A program made the translations under genes and the position numbers. Shown here in pieces: positions 7,593 through 16,982 of a stretch of 64,000 nucleotides of DNA; positions within the stretch are counted from its first letter, which is position 1, and every line of letters starts with the position of its first letter. Source of the DNA: JBCCDY01 sp039030555 (GTDB lineage Bacteria; Bacteroidota; Bacteroidia; Cytophagales; Cyclobacteriaceae). The notes below the pieces were generated by a model, which ran no database searches, was not told the DNA's origin, and saw nothing but the letters and a program-made list of their open reading frames with translations. The stretch lies in assembly GCA_039030555.1 (NCBI GenBank), contig JBCCDY010000003.1, positions 186,001 through 250,000 on the forward strand, written 5' to 3'.

Positions 7593-8796
7593 GCTAAGAT
7601 TTGTTCTACTTTTATTCATCATGTTTTTCCCGATAATAGGAAGGGGTGTAACGGGGATACTCATGGGTCTCTTCGTCTTTTTGTCGGTCTGGGGTGCACT
7701 AATCGTGAAGAAGCGAGGCAAAATTGCAAAGAGAAAAATTTCTTATCTCATATTATTTAGTAGTCCGGTCTGGGCGTCCCTAATCAGTCTTATTTATACT
7801 GAGAATATTAATCATGCTTTATCCGACCTTGGAAGATTTGTTATGCTTGCATTGTTTCCGTTAGCATTCTTCTTAAGCCCACCAAGGTTTTCTTTTCGCC
7901 AAAAGAAGTTGTTATTTTCTACTTTCCTCTCAGCTAATGTGCTTGTAGTATTAATTTCGTTTTTCTATCTGGGTTTAGTGGGTGGTTTTACTCAAATCAT
8001 AGAAGCTAAAAACCCAAGTTATACCTTACGTACATCATTTACTGATTTCACCTCTATTCATCCGACTTATGCTGGTATCAGTTTCGCTTTTTGTCTTATT
8101 CTATTAATATTATTTGAAAAATCTGCTCTAACTCAGCTATTCACACTTGATAGGGTCAGATATGTATTAATAACTCTTTTCATCATATCTCTAAGCTTAC
8201 TGCAATCTAGAATGCCTTTAATCGCTCTGGTCTTTATAATTGTGCTAATAACGATAATGTCCACATACTCTAATAAGCGCCTCAAAAGAAAAAGCCTACT
8301 GGTTCGTGGGTTATTCTTATTAGTCATTGTTTTTTCTTCACTTTTTTTTTCACCTAGAATAAAGGAATTAATAGAGAGTGATTATAAAAGTCCTACACCA
8401 GAAACTAAAGGCTCAGTTAATATAAGGATTGGTATACTTGATTGTACTAAACAACTATTGAAAGATCATTGGATAATAGGATTGGGAAGAGGCGATGTAC
8501 AAGATGGTCTGAATAACTGCTATAAAGATTACTCTGTGAAATACTCCCAGATAGTTAACCATAATACCCATAATCAGTATTTTGATTATTGGTTGAGTAC
8601 AGGACTGTTAGGATTAGTATTGTTTATGCTATCCATTGTCTTACCTTCTATTTATGCTTTAAAGGGCGATAACTTATTGTACTTTTCCTTTCTCTTATTA
8701 TTTGCGATATGCTTTCTAACGGAGAATATTCTGGTTAGAAATTACGGTATTGTTCTATTTGGCTTCTACAATTCTTTTTTTGCCTTTGATAGATAG
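7570..8796 (+). CDS. O-antigen ligase/polymerase family protein (Wzy_C)
   Basis: A 408-residue polytopic membrane protein with about 10-12 hydrophobic segments. The long periplasmic loop (about residues 255-335) contains GLGRGDVQDGLNNC and HNTHNQYFDYWLSTG; the H-N-x-y-l pattern is the hallmark of the WaaL/Wzy_C family. It either ligates finished O-antigen to lipid A core or polymerises repeat units; the two cannot be told apart here. It overlaps the upstream GT4 gene by 23 bases. Presence beside Wzm/Wzt, which makes a Wzy polymerase unnecessary, favours the ligase role (inference). Confidence 0.85.
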   Translation: MNRRLLLELRFVLLLFIMFFPIIGRGVTGILMGLFVFLSVWGALIVKKRGKIAKRKISYLILFSSPVWASLISLIYTENINHALSDLGRFVMLALFPLAFFLSPPRFSFRQKKLLFSTFLSANVLVVLISFFYLGLVGGFTQIIEAKNPSYTLRTSFTDFTSIHPTYAGISFAFCLILLILFEKSALTQLFTLDRVRYVLITLFIISLSLLQSRMPLIALVFIIVLITIMSTYSNKRLKRKSLLVRGLFLLVIVFSSLFFSPRIKELIESDYKSPTPETKGSVNIRIGILDCTKQLLKDHWIIGLGRGDVQDGLNNCYKDYSVKYSQIVNHNTHNQYFDYWLSTGLLGLVLFMLSIVLPSIYALKGDNLLYFSFLLLFAICFLTENILVRNYGIVLFGFYNSFFAFDR

Positions 8797-8826
8797 TTTT
8801 GAGCGTTTGGCAGATAAGTTTTACCA

Positions 8827-8859
8827 TTTGGTAGTTACGAATAACTTTTATTAGGTTTA
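8827..8859 (+). promoter_or_regulatory. Candidate Bacteroidota promoter for the WbaP-type gene
   Basis: TTTG at 8827-8830 and TAGGTTTA at 8852-8859 are separated by 21 bases, close to the TTTG/TAnnTTTG consensus with one mismatch in the -7 box. It lies 25 bases before the TTG start and would allow expression independent of the three upstream genes. Confidence 0.4.
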
Positions 8860-8883
8860 TATAACACTACAATAAAAACCTGA

Positions 8884-10305
8884 TTGCCACGAAAATTCTC
8901 TAAATATTTTAAGACTCTCAATTTTTTGATGAGTCTGATGATAGTAAATGTTAGCTTATTTATTTGCTTAAATATAAATGAGCTTTCTTTTTATAACGAA
9001 CAGCTCGTTTACTTAGTATCTTCTGTCAACATAGTTTGGGTAATAACTTACCTGGCTTTTCAAGGTTATAAGATCCATAGAACTTCCAGGGTGTTTGAAG
9101 TCATAAAGAGCCAATGGAAAATCACTTTATTCCATTTTTTTGTTTATTCTTCTTTTACGCTTCTTGGACCTTTAGATATCGGCAATGAAATAATAGTTTC
9201 TTTCTATCTGATTCTGGCAATTATTACTGGTGCATGGCACTTCTTATTTACGCTTTTAATACGATCATATAGAACTTACGGCCTAAATTTCAGAAAGGTC
9301 ATTATTATTGGAGATGAAAAGAACGGACGGAAACTGCGTCATTTTTTTCAAAGTTCTCCAGGATACGGATTTCGGTTTGTAAAGCTTTTTGGAACAGGCT
9401 CCGAAAGCACTCAAGAACTAAAAGAAGTGGAGCAATATGTGATTCAACAGCATATAGATGAAATATACTGTTGCTTGCCTCAAGTATCTTCAGAAGACTT
9501 GAAACGTCTTGTAGATTTTGGGGAGATTAATTTCGTAAAAGTAAGAGTCCTTGGTGATTATAGTCTTGAGGTTAGTTCAGACCAATCCAGATTGAGTTGG
9601 TATGGTGATATTCCCGTTCTAAAACTTACATCTACTCCGTTAGATGAATGGCATAACCGACTTATAAAAAGGACTTTCGACTTAATATTCTCGTCAGTAA
9701 TTATTGTATTTCTGCTTTCGTGGGTTTATCCCCTAATTTATATATTGATAAAATTAGACTCTAAAGGGAAAGTACTTTTCAGGCAGAAAAGAAATGGTAA
9801 GAATAATAAGGAGTTTTATTGTTATAAATTCCGGACAATGAAAGTTAATAATGACTCTGAAATTTCACAAACAGCTCCCGACGATTCCAGAATTACAAAG
9901 ATCGGATGTTTTTTAAGACAAACGAGCTTAGACGAGTTACCCCAGTTTATAAATGTGTTTAAAGGAAATATGTCTATAGTTGGCCCTCGCCCACACCCTG
10001 TCACCCTGAATTCCTACTATTCACCTAAGATCGAGAAATTTATGCTAAGGCATGTTGTAAAGCCGGGTATAACTGGTTTGGCACAGATAAAAGGCTTTCG
10101 GGGCCCGATGGAAACTACCGAATTGATGAGGTCTAGAGTAATCTTAGATAAGTTTTATCTAAAGAATTGGTCAGTATTTTTTGACTGTAAAATTGTATTG
10201 AAAACGATATTTCTTACAAAAAAGGATTTGTTGGAGCATATTTTTTCTGCAACGCAGCTCGTATCAAAATCGAATAGCTTACAAGTCTATGAACAGGCTG
10301 AGTAA
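8884..10305 (+). CDS. Polyprenyl glycosylphosphotransferase (WbaP/WcaJ family)
   Basis: A 473-residue enzyme that would start glycan synthesis by moving a sugar-1-phosphate from UDP-sugar to undecaprenyl phosphate in the inner membrane. The N-terminal half has about four or five hydrophobic helices and a CoA-binding-like domain (VIIIGDEKNGRKL near residue 140). The C-terminal catalytic domain starts with KRTFDLIFSS and holds FRQKRNGKNNKEFYCYKFRTM, SLDELPQFINVFKGNMSIVGPRP and KPGITGLAQI, all signatures of bacterial sugar transferases. The frame begins with TTG at 8884; an ATG 15 codons later is an alternative start. The sugar may be glucose, galactose or an N-acetyl sugar. Confidence 0.93.
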   Translation: MPRKFSKYFKTLNFLMSLMIVNVSLFICLNINELSFYNEQLVYLVSSVNIVWVITYLAFQGYKIHRTSRVFEVIKSQWKITLFHFFVYSSFTLLGPLDIGNEIIVSFYLILAIITGAWHFLFTLLIRSYRTYGLNFRKVIIIGDEKNGRKLRHFFQSSPGYGFRFVKLFGTGSESTQELKEVEQYVIQQHIDEIYCCLPQVSSEDLKRLVDFGEINFVKVRVLGDYSLEVSSDQSRLSWYGDIPVLKLTSTPLDEWHNRLIKRTFDLIFSSVIIVFLLSWVYPLIYILIKLDSKGKVLFRQKRNGKNNKEFYCYKFRTMKVNNDSEISQTAPDDSRITKIGCFLRQTSLDELPQFINVFKGNMSIVGPRPHPVTLNSYYSPKIEKFMLRHVVKPGITGLAQIKGFRGPMETTELMRSRVILDKFYLKNWSVFFDCKIVLKTIFLTKKDLLEHIFSATQLVSKSNSLQVYEQAE

Positions 10306-11722
10306 ATTAAACCAACTAATTAACTCTTTCAGTTTATCTCATCAACAATATTTCTTTGGTTTAATTGTAGGAGCTTTTTTTTTAAGATTCTATAGTCTAG
10401 ACTTTCAAAGCCTATGGTGGGATGAACTTGTTTCTGCTATTGTAGTAGGGCCAGATTATAATTTCAAGGACATTGTATTGTTTTCATTTTCCGAGGATGG
10501 AAACCCTCCATTATATTACCTACTTCTGAAATTATGGATTTCTATTATCGGTTATGATGACTGGGGTATAAGATCCCTATCAGCCTTTATTGGCGTTGCT
10601 AGTGTATGTGGTATATATTTTTTAGCTCGACAAGTTGGTGATATAAGGTTCGCAAGGATAACTGCTTCGGTAGTATGTCTGGATTTATTTCATATTTATT
10701 ACTCTCAAGAAGCAAGAGCATATATTTTGCTATTCTTTTTGGGCTGTCTCTCCAGTGCATATTTCATAAGGCTAACAAAGAGTTTTAATTTTTCTGATTC
10801 AATAATGTTTATGCTTACATCAATTCTTTTGATGTACACTCACTACTTCGGAGTTTTTATCCTTATAGCCCAGGTTTTATCAATCCTAATTTGTGCAATT
10901 TTAAAGTCCAATTATAGTTTATTGCCTAAGCATTTAATTCACTTTTTGATTATTGGTATATTTTATCTTCCGTGGATTATTGTAGTATATCGTCTGGCCG
11001 GACTAACGGAATTCCCCAAATATATTCCATCGATTAAAAGTATAATCCATCATTTATTACAGGTCTTAGGAAAAGACCCTATTAAAATTGCAGCTTTCCT
11101 ATTTTCAATTTTGATGATCTTTAGAAAATCGATATTGGGATTTAAATCAATTTACTTTCCTCTTTGGATTATAATTCCTTTGACAGGCTCTTTCTTGTTT
11201 TCCGTTATAAATTTTTGGGTTTTTCAAGTTAGGTACATGATGGTGTCTTTAGCGTCCTTCATTATCCTTACATCACTCAGTCTATACTTTTTGGACAAAA
11301 AATATAAAACGGTTCTCTTTACCATAGTACTTTTGATGAGTTCCTCAGCTAATCTTATAATAAAGGATTACTACTGGTCACACAAAAAAGCAAATATCAG
11401 AGACCCCCTAAGAGCATTGTCGTCATATAATGTTGATGCTATTCCGATTTTTACTATTGATCGGAGAAGTACTGTTTTTAACTATTATTTAAGTCAGTAT
11501 GATTCTCCTCAACTCTCAAAAGATATTTCCGAGCAGAAGTTCTCTGACTTGGACAAGATGGAAGAGTTTTTGTTCATTGGTCCACTAGAAGAAAATAATG
11601 AAATCCAGGTATGGGTAAATGAGAATTTTGAGATTCATGAGAAGATTAAAACAGGCGGAATTGGAGTACGTCATTACGTAAATACATCTAAAAAACACAT
11701 TGAGAAACAATCCTTACTCTAA
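10289..11722 (+). CDS. GT39-type membrane glycosyltransferase (first copy)
   Basis: A 477-residue protein with about 10-12 membrane helices and the acidic pair D45-E46 (LWWDEL) in the first periplasmic loop, plus EDGNPP at 69-74. These are hallmarks of the GT-C/GT39 (ArnT/PMT-like) superfamily, which uses polyprenyl-phosphate sugars on the periplasmic side. It overlaps the WbaP-type gene by 17 bases and its stop overlaps the acyltransferase start by one base. A paralogue lies at 12789-14189, beyond that acyltransferase. It probably decorates the glycan after export. Confidence 0.85.
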   Translation: MNRLSKLNQLINSFSLSHQQYFFGLIVGAFFLRFYSLDFQSLWWDELVSAIVVGPDYNFKDIVLFSFSEDGNPPLYYLLLKLWISIIGYDDWGIRSLSAFIGVASVCGIYFLARQVGDIRFARITASVVCLDLFHIYYSQEARAYILLFFLGCLSSAYFIRLTKSFNFSDSIMFMLTSILLMYTHYFGVFILIAQVLSILICAILKSNYSLLPKHLIHFLIIGIFYLPWIIVVYRLAGLTEFPKYIPSIKSIIHHLLQVLGKDPIKIAAFLFSILMIFRKSILGFKSIYFPLWIIIPLTGSFLFSVINFWVFQVRYMMVSLASFIILTSLSLYFLDKKYKTVLFTIVLLMSSSANLIIKDYYWSHKKANIRDPLRALSSYNVDAIPIFTIDRRSTVFNYYLSQYDSPQLSKDISEQKFSDLDKMEEFLFIGPLEENNEIQVWVNENFEIHEKIKTGGIGVRHYVNTSKKHIEKQSLL

Positions 11723-12786
11723 TGAAAAGAAATATCGGCTTGGATTTTCTTCGTGGAATAGCTGTAATCCTAGTTCTTTTTGCCCATAGCGATTACGATA
11801 GTATTCTTCAAGATATTGGGTGGGTAGGGGTAGACCTTTTTTTTGTATTAAGTGGATTTTTAGTTTCGGGTTTGGTCTTTAAAGAGTTTAAAAGGAATAA
11901 TTCTTTTGATGCAAAGAGATTTTTAATACGTAGAGGCTTTAAAATATATCCGCCATTCTACATTTTTCTTTTGACGACTATCATCCTGAATTATGTTCTT
12001 TATCAAGAATTTTTTGAGCTCAATCTCATTTTAAGAGAAGTATTTTATTTACAAAGTTATAAGCTAGGTATTTGGCACCATACATGGACTCTTGCGTTAG
12101 AAGAACACTTTTATCTTCTACTCACCATGCTCTCCGTAATTATAATTGGCTCAAAGATTAGATTTTCGAAGACTGGCTCTTTAATATCTATTTTTTTACT
12201 GATAGTACTAGTTTTTACATTTCGTTATGGAACCGCACTAAAGCATATAGATGAAGTTCCTTACTTTCTATTCAAAACCCATATAAGAGGTGAAAATATT
12301 ATTTGGGGAATACTGATTGCTTACTTGTACCATTTTACAAATTTCTATCAATGGTTTTCGAAGAGAACTACTCTCTGGCTATTACTCTCAGTAATTCTCT
12401 TTATCCCTAATTTTTTCTTTATCGGTGGTGGGTTCGTTTTAAACACTTTTGGGATAACTTTAAATGGAATTAGCTTTTCAGTTTTAGTACTGATTTTTCT
12501 TAATCTTTTTGAAAACAAGAAAGTGAACAAAGGCTATGATCTGGGTTCAATAATTTTCAAACCCATTTTGTTTACAGCATACGTAGGTTTGCATTCCTAC
12601 TCCATTTACTTATGGCATTTGTTAATAAAGAGAGTGATGTATGCTTTAAAGGCAGGTAACGTCCCTATATATTTTTTATTAGCATTGACTTTTGGGATTA
12701 TCTTTTCGATTATTATTGAAAAGCCATTTCTTAAGATACGAGATAAGAATTTCCCATCAGTCAGACACAGTTTTAATGGTCAATAA
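11722..12786 (+). CDS. Acyltransferase 3 family membrane protein
   Basis: A 354-residue integral membrane acyltransferase. The N-terminal LDFLRGIAVILVLFAHSDYD carries the conserved Arg and His of the family, WVGVDLFFVLSGFLVSG follows near residue 33, and WTLALEEHFYLL lies near 122. About ten helices are predicted by hydrophobicity. Family members transfer acetyl or longer acyl groups to sugars, as in OafA-type O-antigen acetylation. It lies between two GT39-type genes with almost no spacing, so it belongs to the glycan operon. Confidence 0.9.
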   Translation: MKRNIGLDFLRGIAVILVLFAHSDYDSILQDIGWVGVDLFFVLSGFLVSGLVFKEFKRNNSFDAKRFLIRRGFKIYPPFYIFLLTTIILNYVLYQEFFELNLILREVFYLQSYKLGIWHHTWTLALEEHFYLLLTMLSVIIIGSKIRFSKTGSLISIFLLIVLVFTFRYGTALKHIDEVPYFLFKTHIRGENIIWGILIAYLYHFTNFYQWFSKRTTLWLLLSVILFIPNFFFIGGGFVLNTFGITLNGISFSVLVLIFLNLFENKKVNKGYDLGSIIFKPILFTAYVGLHSYSIYLWHLLIKRVMYALKAGNVPIYFLLALTFGIIFSIIIEKPFLKIRDKNFPSVRHSFNGQ

Positions 12787-12788
12787 GA

Positions 12789-14189
12789 ATGAGTAACTCT
12801 GAGCATGTTATTTCTTTCTTTAGAAAAAAAGCAAACTTAATCTGGCCAATCGTTCTTATTGCATCCGTATTAAGATTATATGGATTAACCAATGAAAGTC
12901 TTTGGATAGATGAACTTGTATCCGCTGTAATTGCAGATCCTAAAAATACTCTTGGATTCATTACAGAATTTTGTTTTAGGGAAGATGGGAACCCTCCCTT
13001 GTATTATCTTATTCTTAACCTATGGTTTAACCTATTCGGGTATAGTGATTTTAATGCACGACTACTTTCAGCTTTGTTTGGAATACTAGGGGTTTTCAGT
13101 GTTTATTCCTTAGGAAGGAAGGCTTATACAATTAACGTAGGACTTATATGCGCTTTGCTATCATCGATAAACTTTTTCCTGATTTATTATGCCCAGGAGG
13201 TTCGTGTGTACTCCATGCTATTTTTGTTCACCTGCGTACTTTCGTCATTGTTAATTGATATATATCGTTTCGCAAGATTTAAAAACTACTTTCTCTATGG
13301 TTTATGTTCTTTAATTATTGTTTATAGTCATTACTATGGATTCTTCGTTTTAATTGCGCATTTCGTCTGGATTCTTGTTCAATGGCAATTGAAAAAGATT
13401 GATAGAAAAGTCTTATTTGAATTTTGGGGAACATTAATAATTATTGGAGTTTTCTATCTACCATGGGTTTTAGCAGTAATTCGTCTTTCTACTATTGATG
13501 ATTACTTTACTTACACACCCAGAATTACTTTCATTTTTGACTATATCTATAAGTATTGGGGTAAGAACCCTGTCGCATTAATCATAATGATCTTTTCGAT
13601 CTTTGTTTTTTTTAGAAGAGCAGCTAAGAAAAGTTATGACTTACTATTTGGTCTGTTATTCTTTATACCTCTATTACTTCCTTTTATTAGATCGGTAATA
13701 GTAACCCCTATTTTAGAGATAAGGTATACCATAGTTGTTTTGCCAGCCTTATTAATGATTATTTCAAGAGGTCTTAACGCTATAAATAAAAAGAGACTGA
13801 AAACCGTGCTAATGCTAGTTTGGGTTCTAGCTTCGATATTGAATATTTCCTTTGTGAAAAAATATTATCTAAATATTGAAAAAACACAATGGAGAGAGTT
13901 GGCATACGAAGTATCTAATTTTCACGGATTTAATGGAGAGATCATTTATGTGAGTAAGGCACAGAGGAATATTTTACATAGCTATTACCTGAAAAAGATC
14001 AATACAGAAATAAATGTGCTAACATATGAGGATATAGACTTTGAGGGAGTCACAGATTCAGAAGCATTTTGGACATTAGGCCCAATTCCAAGTGATATGA
14101 AATATCTCAAAGATCATTTTAATTTAATTAAAGTAATTGAGGTTAAAGGGATAGGGGCCAAACTTTTCACTAGAGCTAAAAAACTTTAA
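12789..14189 (+). CDS. GT39-type membrane glycosyltransferase (second copy)
   Basis: A 466-residue paralogue of the protein at 10289-11722. It shares D41-E42 (LWIDEL), the EDGNPPLYYL motif near 65-74 and the order of hydrophobic segments. It is the last gene of the forward operon, starting two bases after the acyltransferase stop. Its stop overlaps that of the convergent sulfotransferase-GT fusion within TTAA. A duplicated pair suggests two sugar additions or two acceptor positions (inference). Confidence 0.85.
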   Translation: MSNSEHVISFFRKKANLIWPIVLIASVLRLYGLTNESLWIDELVSAVIADPKNTLGFITEFCFREDGNPPLYYLILNLWFNLFGYSDFNARLLSALFGILGVFSVYSLGRKAYTINVGLICALLSSINFFLIYYAQEVRVYSMLFLFTCVLSSLLIDIYRFARFKNYFLYGLCSLIIVYSHYYGFFVLIAHFVWILVQWQLKKIDRKVLFEFWGTLIIIGVFYLPWVLAVIRLSTIDDYFTYTPRITFIFDYIYKYWGKNPVALIIMIFSIFVFFRRAAKKSYDLLFGLLFFIPLLLPFIRSVIVTPILEIRYTIVVLPALLMIISRGLNAINKKRLKTVLMLVWVLASILNISFVKKYYLNIEKTQWRELAYEVSNFHGFNGEIIYVSKAQRNILHSYYLKKINTEINVLTYEDIDFEGVTDSEAFWTLGPIPSDMKYLKDHFNLIKVIEVKGIGAKLFTRAKKL

Positions 14190-16222
14190 TGAATAACATC
14201 ATTATAAAGGTCAACGGTCTGCTTTGCTGTTTTTGACCAATTAAATTTTGAGGCTTGTTTAAAACATTCTCTTTTTAACTCATTTCTCAGCACTTCATTA
14301 CTAATTATTTTCAACATAGCCATTTTGATACTCTTGACATTTTTTGATTTAACAGGTATACCCGCTTTTCCTACAACCTCTGGCATTGAGCTATTGTCAC
14401 CATAGATTACCGGAGTTCCACAACTCATGGCTTCTAGTAGTGGTAAGCCGAAACCTTCATAGTGTGATGCATATACAAATGTTGTGGCTTCAGAATATAT
14501 TATGGATAAGTCTGGCTCATCTATGAAACCAGTGAATATTATTTTTTGCGTACTTCTCTTACTAAGATTTACTAGATCATCATTTTTCCAACCTTTCTTA
14601 CCAGCTATGACTAGATTTAGATTAACCCCAGGGTTGCTTTCGATTAATAGATTGAAAGCTTCTATCGTGTTAAGGAGATTTTTTCTGGGTTCTATGGTTG
14701 AAAGACATAGAAAAAATGGTTGTTCAGGAATAGAATATTTACTTAGAACTAAAGATGCCAAATTTGACCGAATGTTTAATCGAAATTTTTCAGTGTCTGC
14801 AGCTTCATAAACCACGTTGATTTTTTCTTCAGAAACTTTAAAATCTTTTAAAACATCAATTTTAGTAGAGTTCGAAATAGCAATGATATGGCTATTTCTG
14901 GATACAATGAACTCGGCTCCCTGGCTTGCCTTTTTTATGTTTCTTTTTCTATGAAACTCGGGAAAATAAAGGTGGGTGAGGTCATGAATAGTAGTAATGA
15001 ATTTACTTTCTGCCTTTTCAAAAAAATGGTAGTTCTGCATTAACGTAAGGTGTATCAGGTCATAAGGTTTTAGTTTTGCAGCATTATTAATAAGCCCTGC
15101 TTTATTTAGGATCCGGATGACAAGAGCTCGAAGTTGTTCAATGCTGAATAAGCTTTTGAAATTTTGAATTGAGCCACTAACAGTTTTGTTGTAGTAGAAC
15201 TTGATCATAAATCTCACTATCCAGAAGTTTTTGTACTTTTTCGCTAAGTCCTTCGCTTTTGATCCCCGTTTCAATGGAATGGATTTCTTTATTAGAAATT
15301 TGTTCTTATAATCTTCTAGTGGATAGATTTTTCCAAGAATAAATATATCAATAGATAGTCCTCTTTTTTTTAGAAAGTCTGATTGATCAGCTATGCTTTT
15401 GAGTAATTCTTGAACGTATCTTTTGATACCATCATTATGCAATTCAAGTAGTTTAGTTCCGTCAATCAATATTCTTTTTAAATTTTTATGAGAATATTCT
15501 ACCAGATCATATTCTTGCTGAATTTTTTTGACGTTGCCTACCTTGGTATATCCTAGTTTTTCCATCGTTGCTCCATGATAACACCAAAATACATTGTTTA
15601 AATGTGGATCTATTTCATTTTTCCAACCACCTGTAATTCCTTTCCTAAACTTTTTATTGGCTATTTCATCCTTATCATTCTCAGATAATTGCAAGCCTTT
15701 TCCGGAACCATATTCCGGTGAACCAAATTTTAGATCACTGAATGTGGGGATATGATTTTTTTTTGGCTTTGGAAGGTCAATTATTTCTTTTAACTGTTCT
15801 GTAAAATGTAGTGGATTTTCAATGAAGTCTTCATAACGAAAAATGAAATCAGCTTTTTTAAGCCACTTTTCAACATTCTGAGACCATCCTCCGAAATAAC
15901 TGCCTTCTGCGGCTAATATGGCTTCTAGCAGATTGCTTTTAATATTAGTATGTTCTTCATAAAAGTCTTTTCTGTAATAGGCTAGTGATACCAAGGAATC
16001 TCTTCCATCGCGTACTAAATAAACACTAGGCTTATTTCTTAATTTTTTCGGGAGTTGTTCTGGTAAAAGATGAGTTTTAACAAAAGGATAACTGTCAAAA
16101 TTCGGGTCTAAGGGATATAAATTTTCTATATGATAAGTACTGGATTTTAATCCATATACTTCAAATAATACGTTTCTAAAAAAAGTATTACCAGAACGAG
16201 GGTAGGAAGCAAGCCAAATCAA
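14186..16222 (-). CDS. Sulfotransferase-glycosyltransferase (GT4) fusion protein
   Basis: A 678-residue two-domain protein. Residues 1-225 are a sulfotransferase: the PAPS 5'-phosphosulfate loop SYPRSGNT is at 6-13, the 3'-phosphate motif RDGRDSLVS at 71-79, and the RKGITGGWK motif near 192. Residues ~249-678 are a full GT4 glycosyltransferase opening with ILIDGTKLLELHNDGIKRYV, then CLSTIEPRKNLLNTI near 515 and the E-x7-E motif in YEGFGLPLLEAMSCGTPVIY near 590. The fused enzyme could add a sugar and sulfate it, or sulfate a neighbouring position. The frame is unbroken across the junction. It is the last gene of the reverse operon and converges on a GT39-type gene. Confidence 0.9.
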   Translation of the reverse strand: MIWLASYPRSGNTFFRNVLFEVYGLKSSTYHIENLYPLDPNFDSYPFVKTHLLPEQLPKKLRNKPSVYLVRDGRDSLVSLAYYRKDFYEEHTNIKSNLLEAILAAEGSYFGGWSQNVEKWLKKADFIFRYEDFIENPLHFTEQLKEIIDLPKPKKNHIPTFSDLKFGSPEYGSGKGLQLSENDKDEIANKKFRKGITGGWKNEIDPHLNNVFWCYHGATMEKLGYTKVGNVKKIQQEYDLVEYSHKNLKRILIDGTKLLELHNDGIKRYVQELLKSIADQSDFLKKRGLSIDIFILGKIYPLEDYKNKFLIKKSIPLKRGSKAKDLAKKYKNFWIVRFMIKFYYNKTVSGSIQNFKSLFSIEQLRALVIRILNKAGLINNAAKLKPYDLIHLTLMQNYHFFEKAESKFITTIHDLTHLYFPEFHRKRNIKKASQGAEFIVSRNSHIIAISNSTKIDVLKDFKVSEEKINVVYEAADTEKFRLNIRSNLASLVLSKYSIPEQPFFLCLSTIEPRKNLLNTIEAFNLLIESNPGVNLNLVIAGKKGWKNDDLVNLSKRSTQKIIFTGFIDEPDLSIIYSEATTFVYASHYEGFGLPLLEAMSCGTPVIYGDNSSMPEVVGKAGIPVKSKNVKSIKMAMLKIISNEVLRNELKRECFKQASKFNWSKTAKQTVDLYNDVIH

Positions 16223-16302
16223 TTTAGAAGTGTCTTAGGTTTTAACATCGAAGGAGGTTTGATTTTACATAAAGGGGTTGATTCTACTTTATCGATACTG
16301 TT

Positions 16303-16980
16303 TCAGAATCGCAAAGAGTTATCGTCTTCAGATGATAAGCTCTTCAATAGAAGAGCTTTTTCATAGAGAAGTACATCCTCCTCGTTCAAATCTTTAATTT
16401 TTTCCCTTTCAGTCTTAGTAATAGAATGATAGTGAGCTTTTTTAAATGCTTCGTTAGAGTTCTCATGTGTTAGGTTTATTTTTTGCCATTTCATCATATT
16501 GGCAAGTTGTTTCAAATCGTTATGAAATGATTCTATGAAACCAAAAAAAAATAAATCCTCTAACTCTATACCTTGTAAAAATTTTGACATTACATTTCTA
16601 TATTCTTCCATACTTAAAAAGTCAATTATGGGCATTCCTTTATACTCTTTATATGGATTAGTTTCAGGATTGTTGTGAATGGTTCTTTGTTGAAATAAAT
16701 ACCATGAAATTGCCCTTTCAACCGGGTCTCTAAGCCATGTGATTACTTTTGAATTATTCCATTTATGAATGAGTCTTAAGTGTTTGTAGGTAAGATGTCC
16801 ATGTAAAACCTTTGTTTTACTGGGCATAGTATAAATTGATACTTGCTTTTTTACTTTCCTTAGTCTATTCTTTCTTTCTATATAATGATAAACTTCTCCT
16901 TTATTGTAGTTCTTGTTACAAATTTCTAAAAAACTCGTTCCGGCTGTCTTAGGAATATGAATTGAGATGACTTCCAACAT
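16303..16980 (-). CDS. Sulfotransferase family 2-like protein (first of tandem pair)
   Basis: A 225-residue cytosolic sulfotransferase of the type related to carbohydrate sulfotransferases. The PAPS-binding loop PKTAGTSF is at residues 10-17 and the 3'-phosphate motif RDPVERAIS at 84-92. LHGHLTY (59-65) and FLQGIELEDLFFFGFIESF near 137 are shared with the neighbouring paralogue. It would transfer sulfate from PAPS to a sugar of the polysaccharide. It lies two bases after its paralogue in the reverse operon. Confidence 0.88.
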   Translation of the reverse strand: MLEVISIHIPKTAGTSFLEICNKNYNKGEVYHYIERKNRLRKVKKQVSIYTMPSKTKVLHGHLTYKHLRLIHKWNNSKVITWLRDPVERAISWYLFQQRTIHNNPETNPYKEYKGMPIIDFLSMEEYRNVMSKFLQGIELEDLFFFGFIESFHNDLKQLANMMKWQKINLTHENSNEAFKKAHYHSITKTEREKIKDLNEEDVLLYEKALLLKSLSSEDDNSLRF

Positions 16981-16982
16981 AA

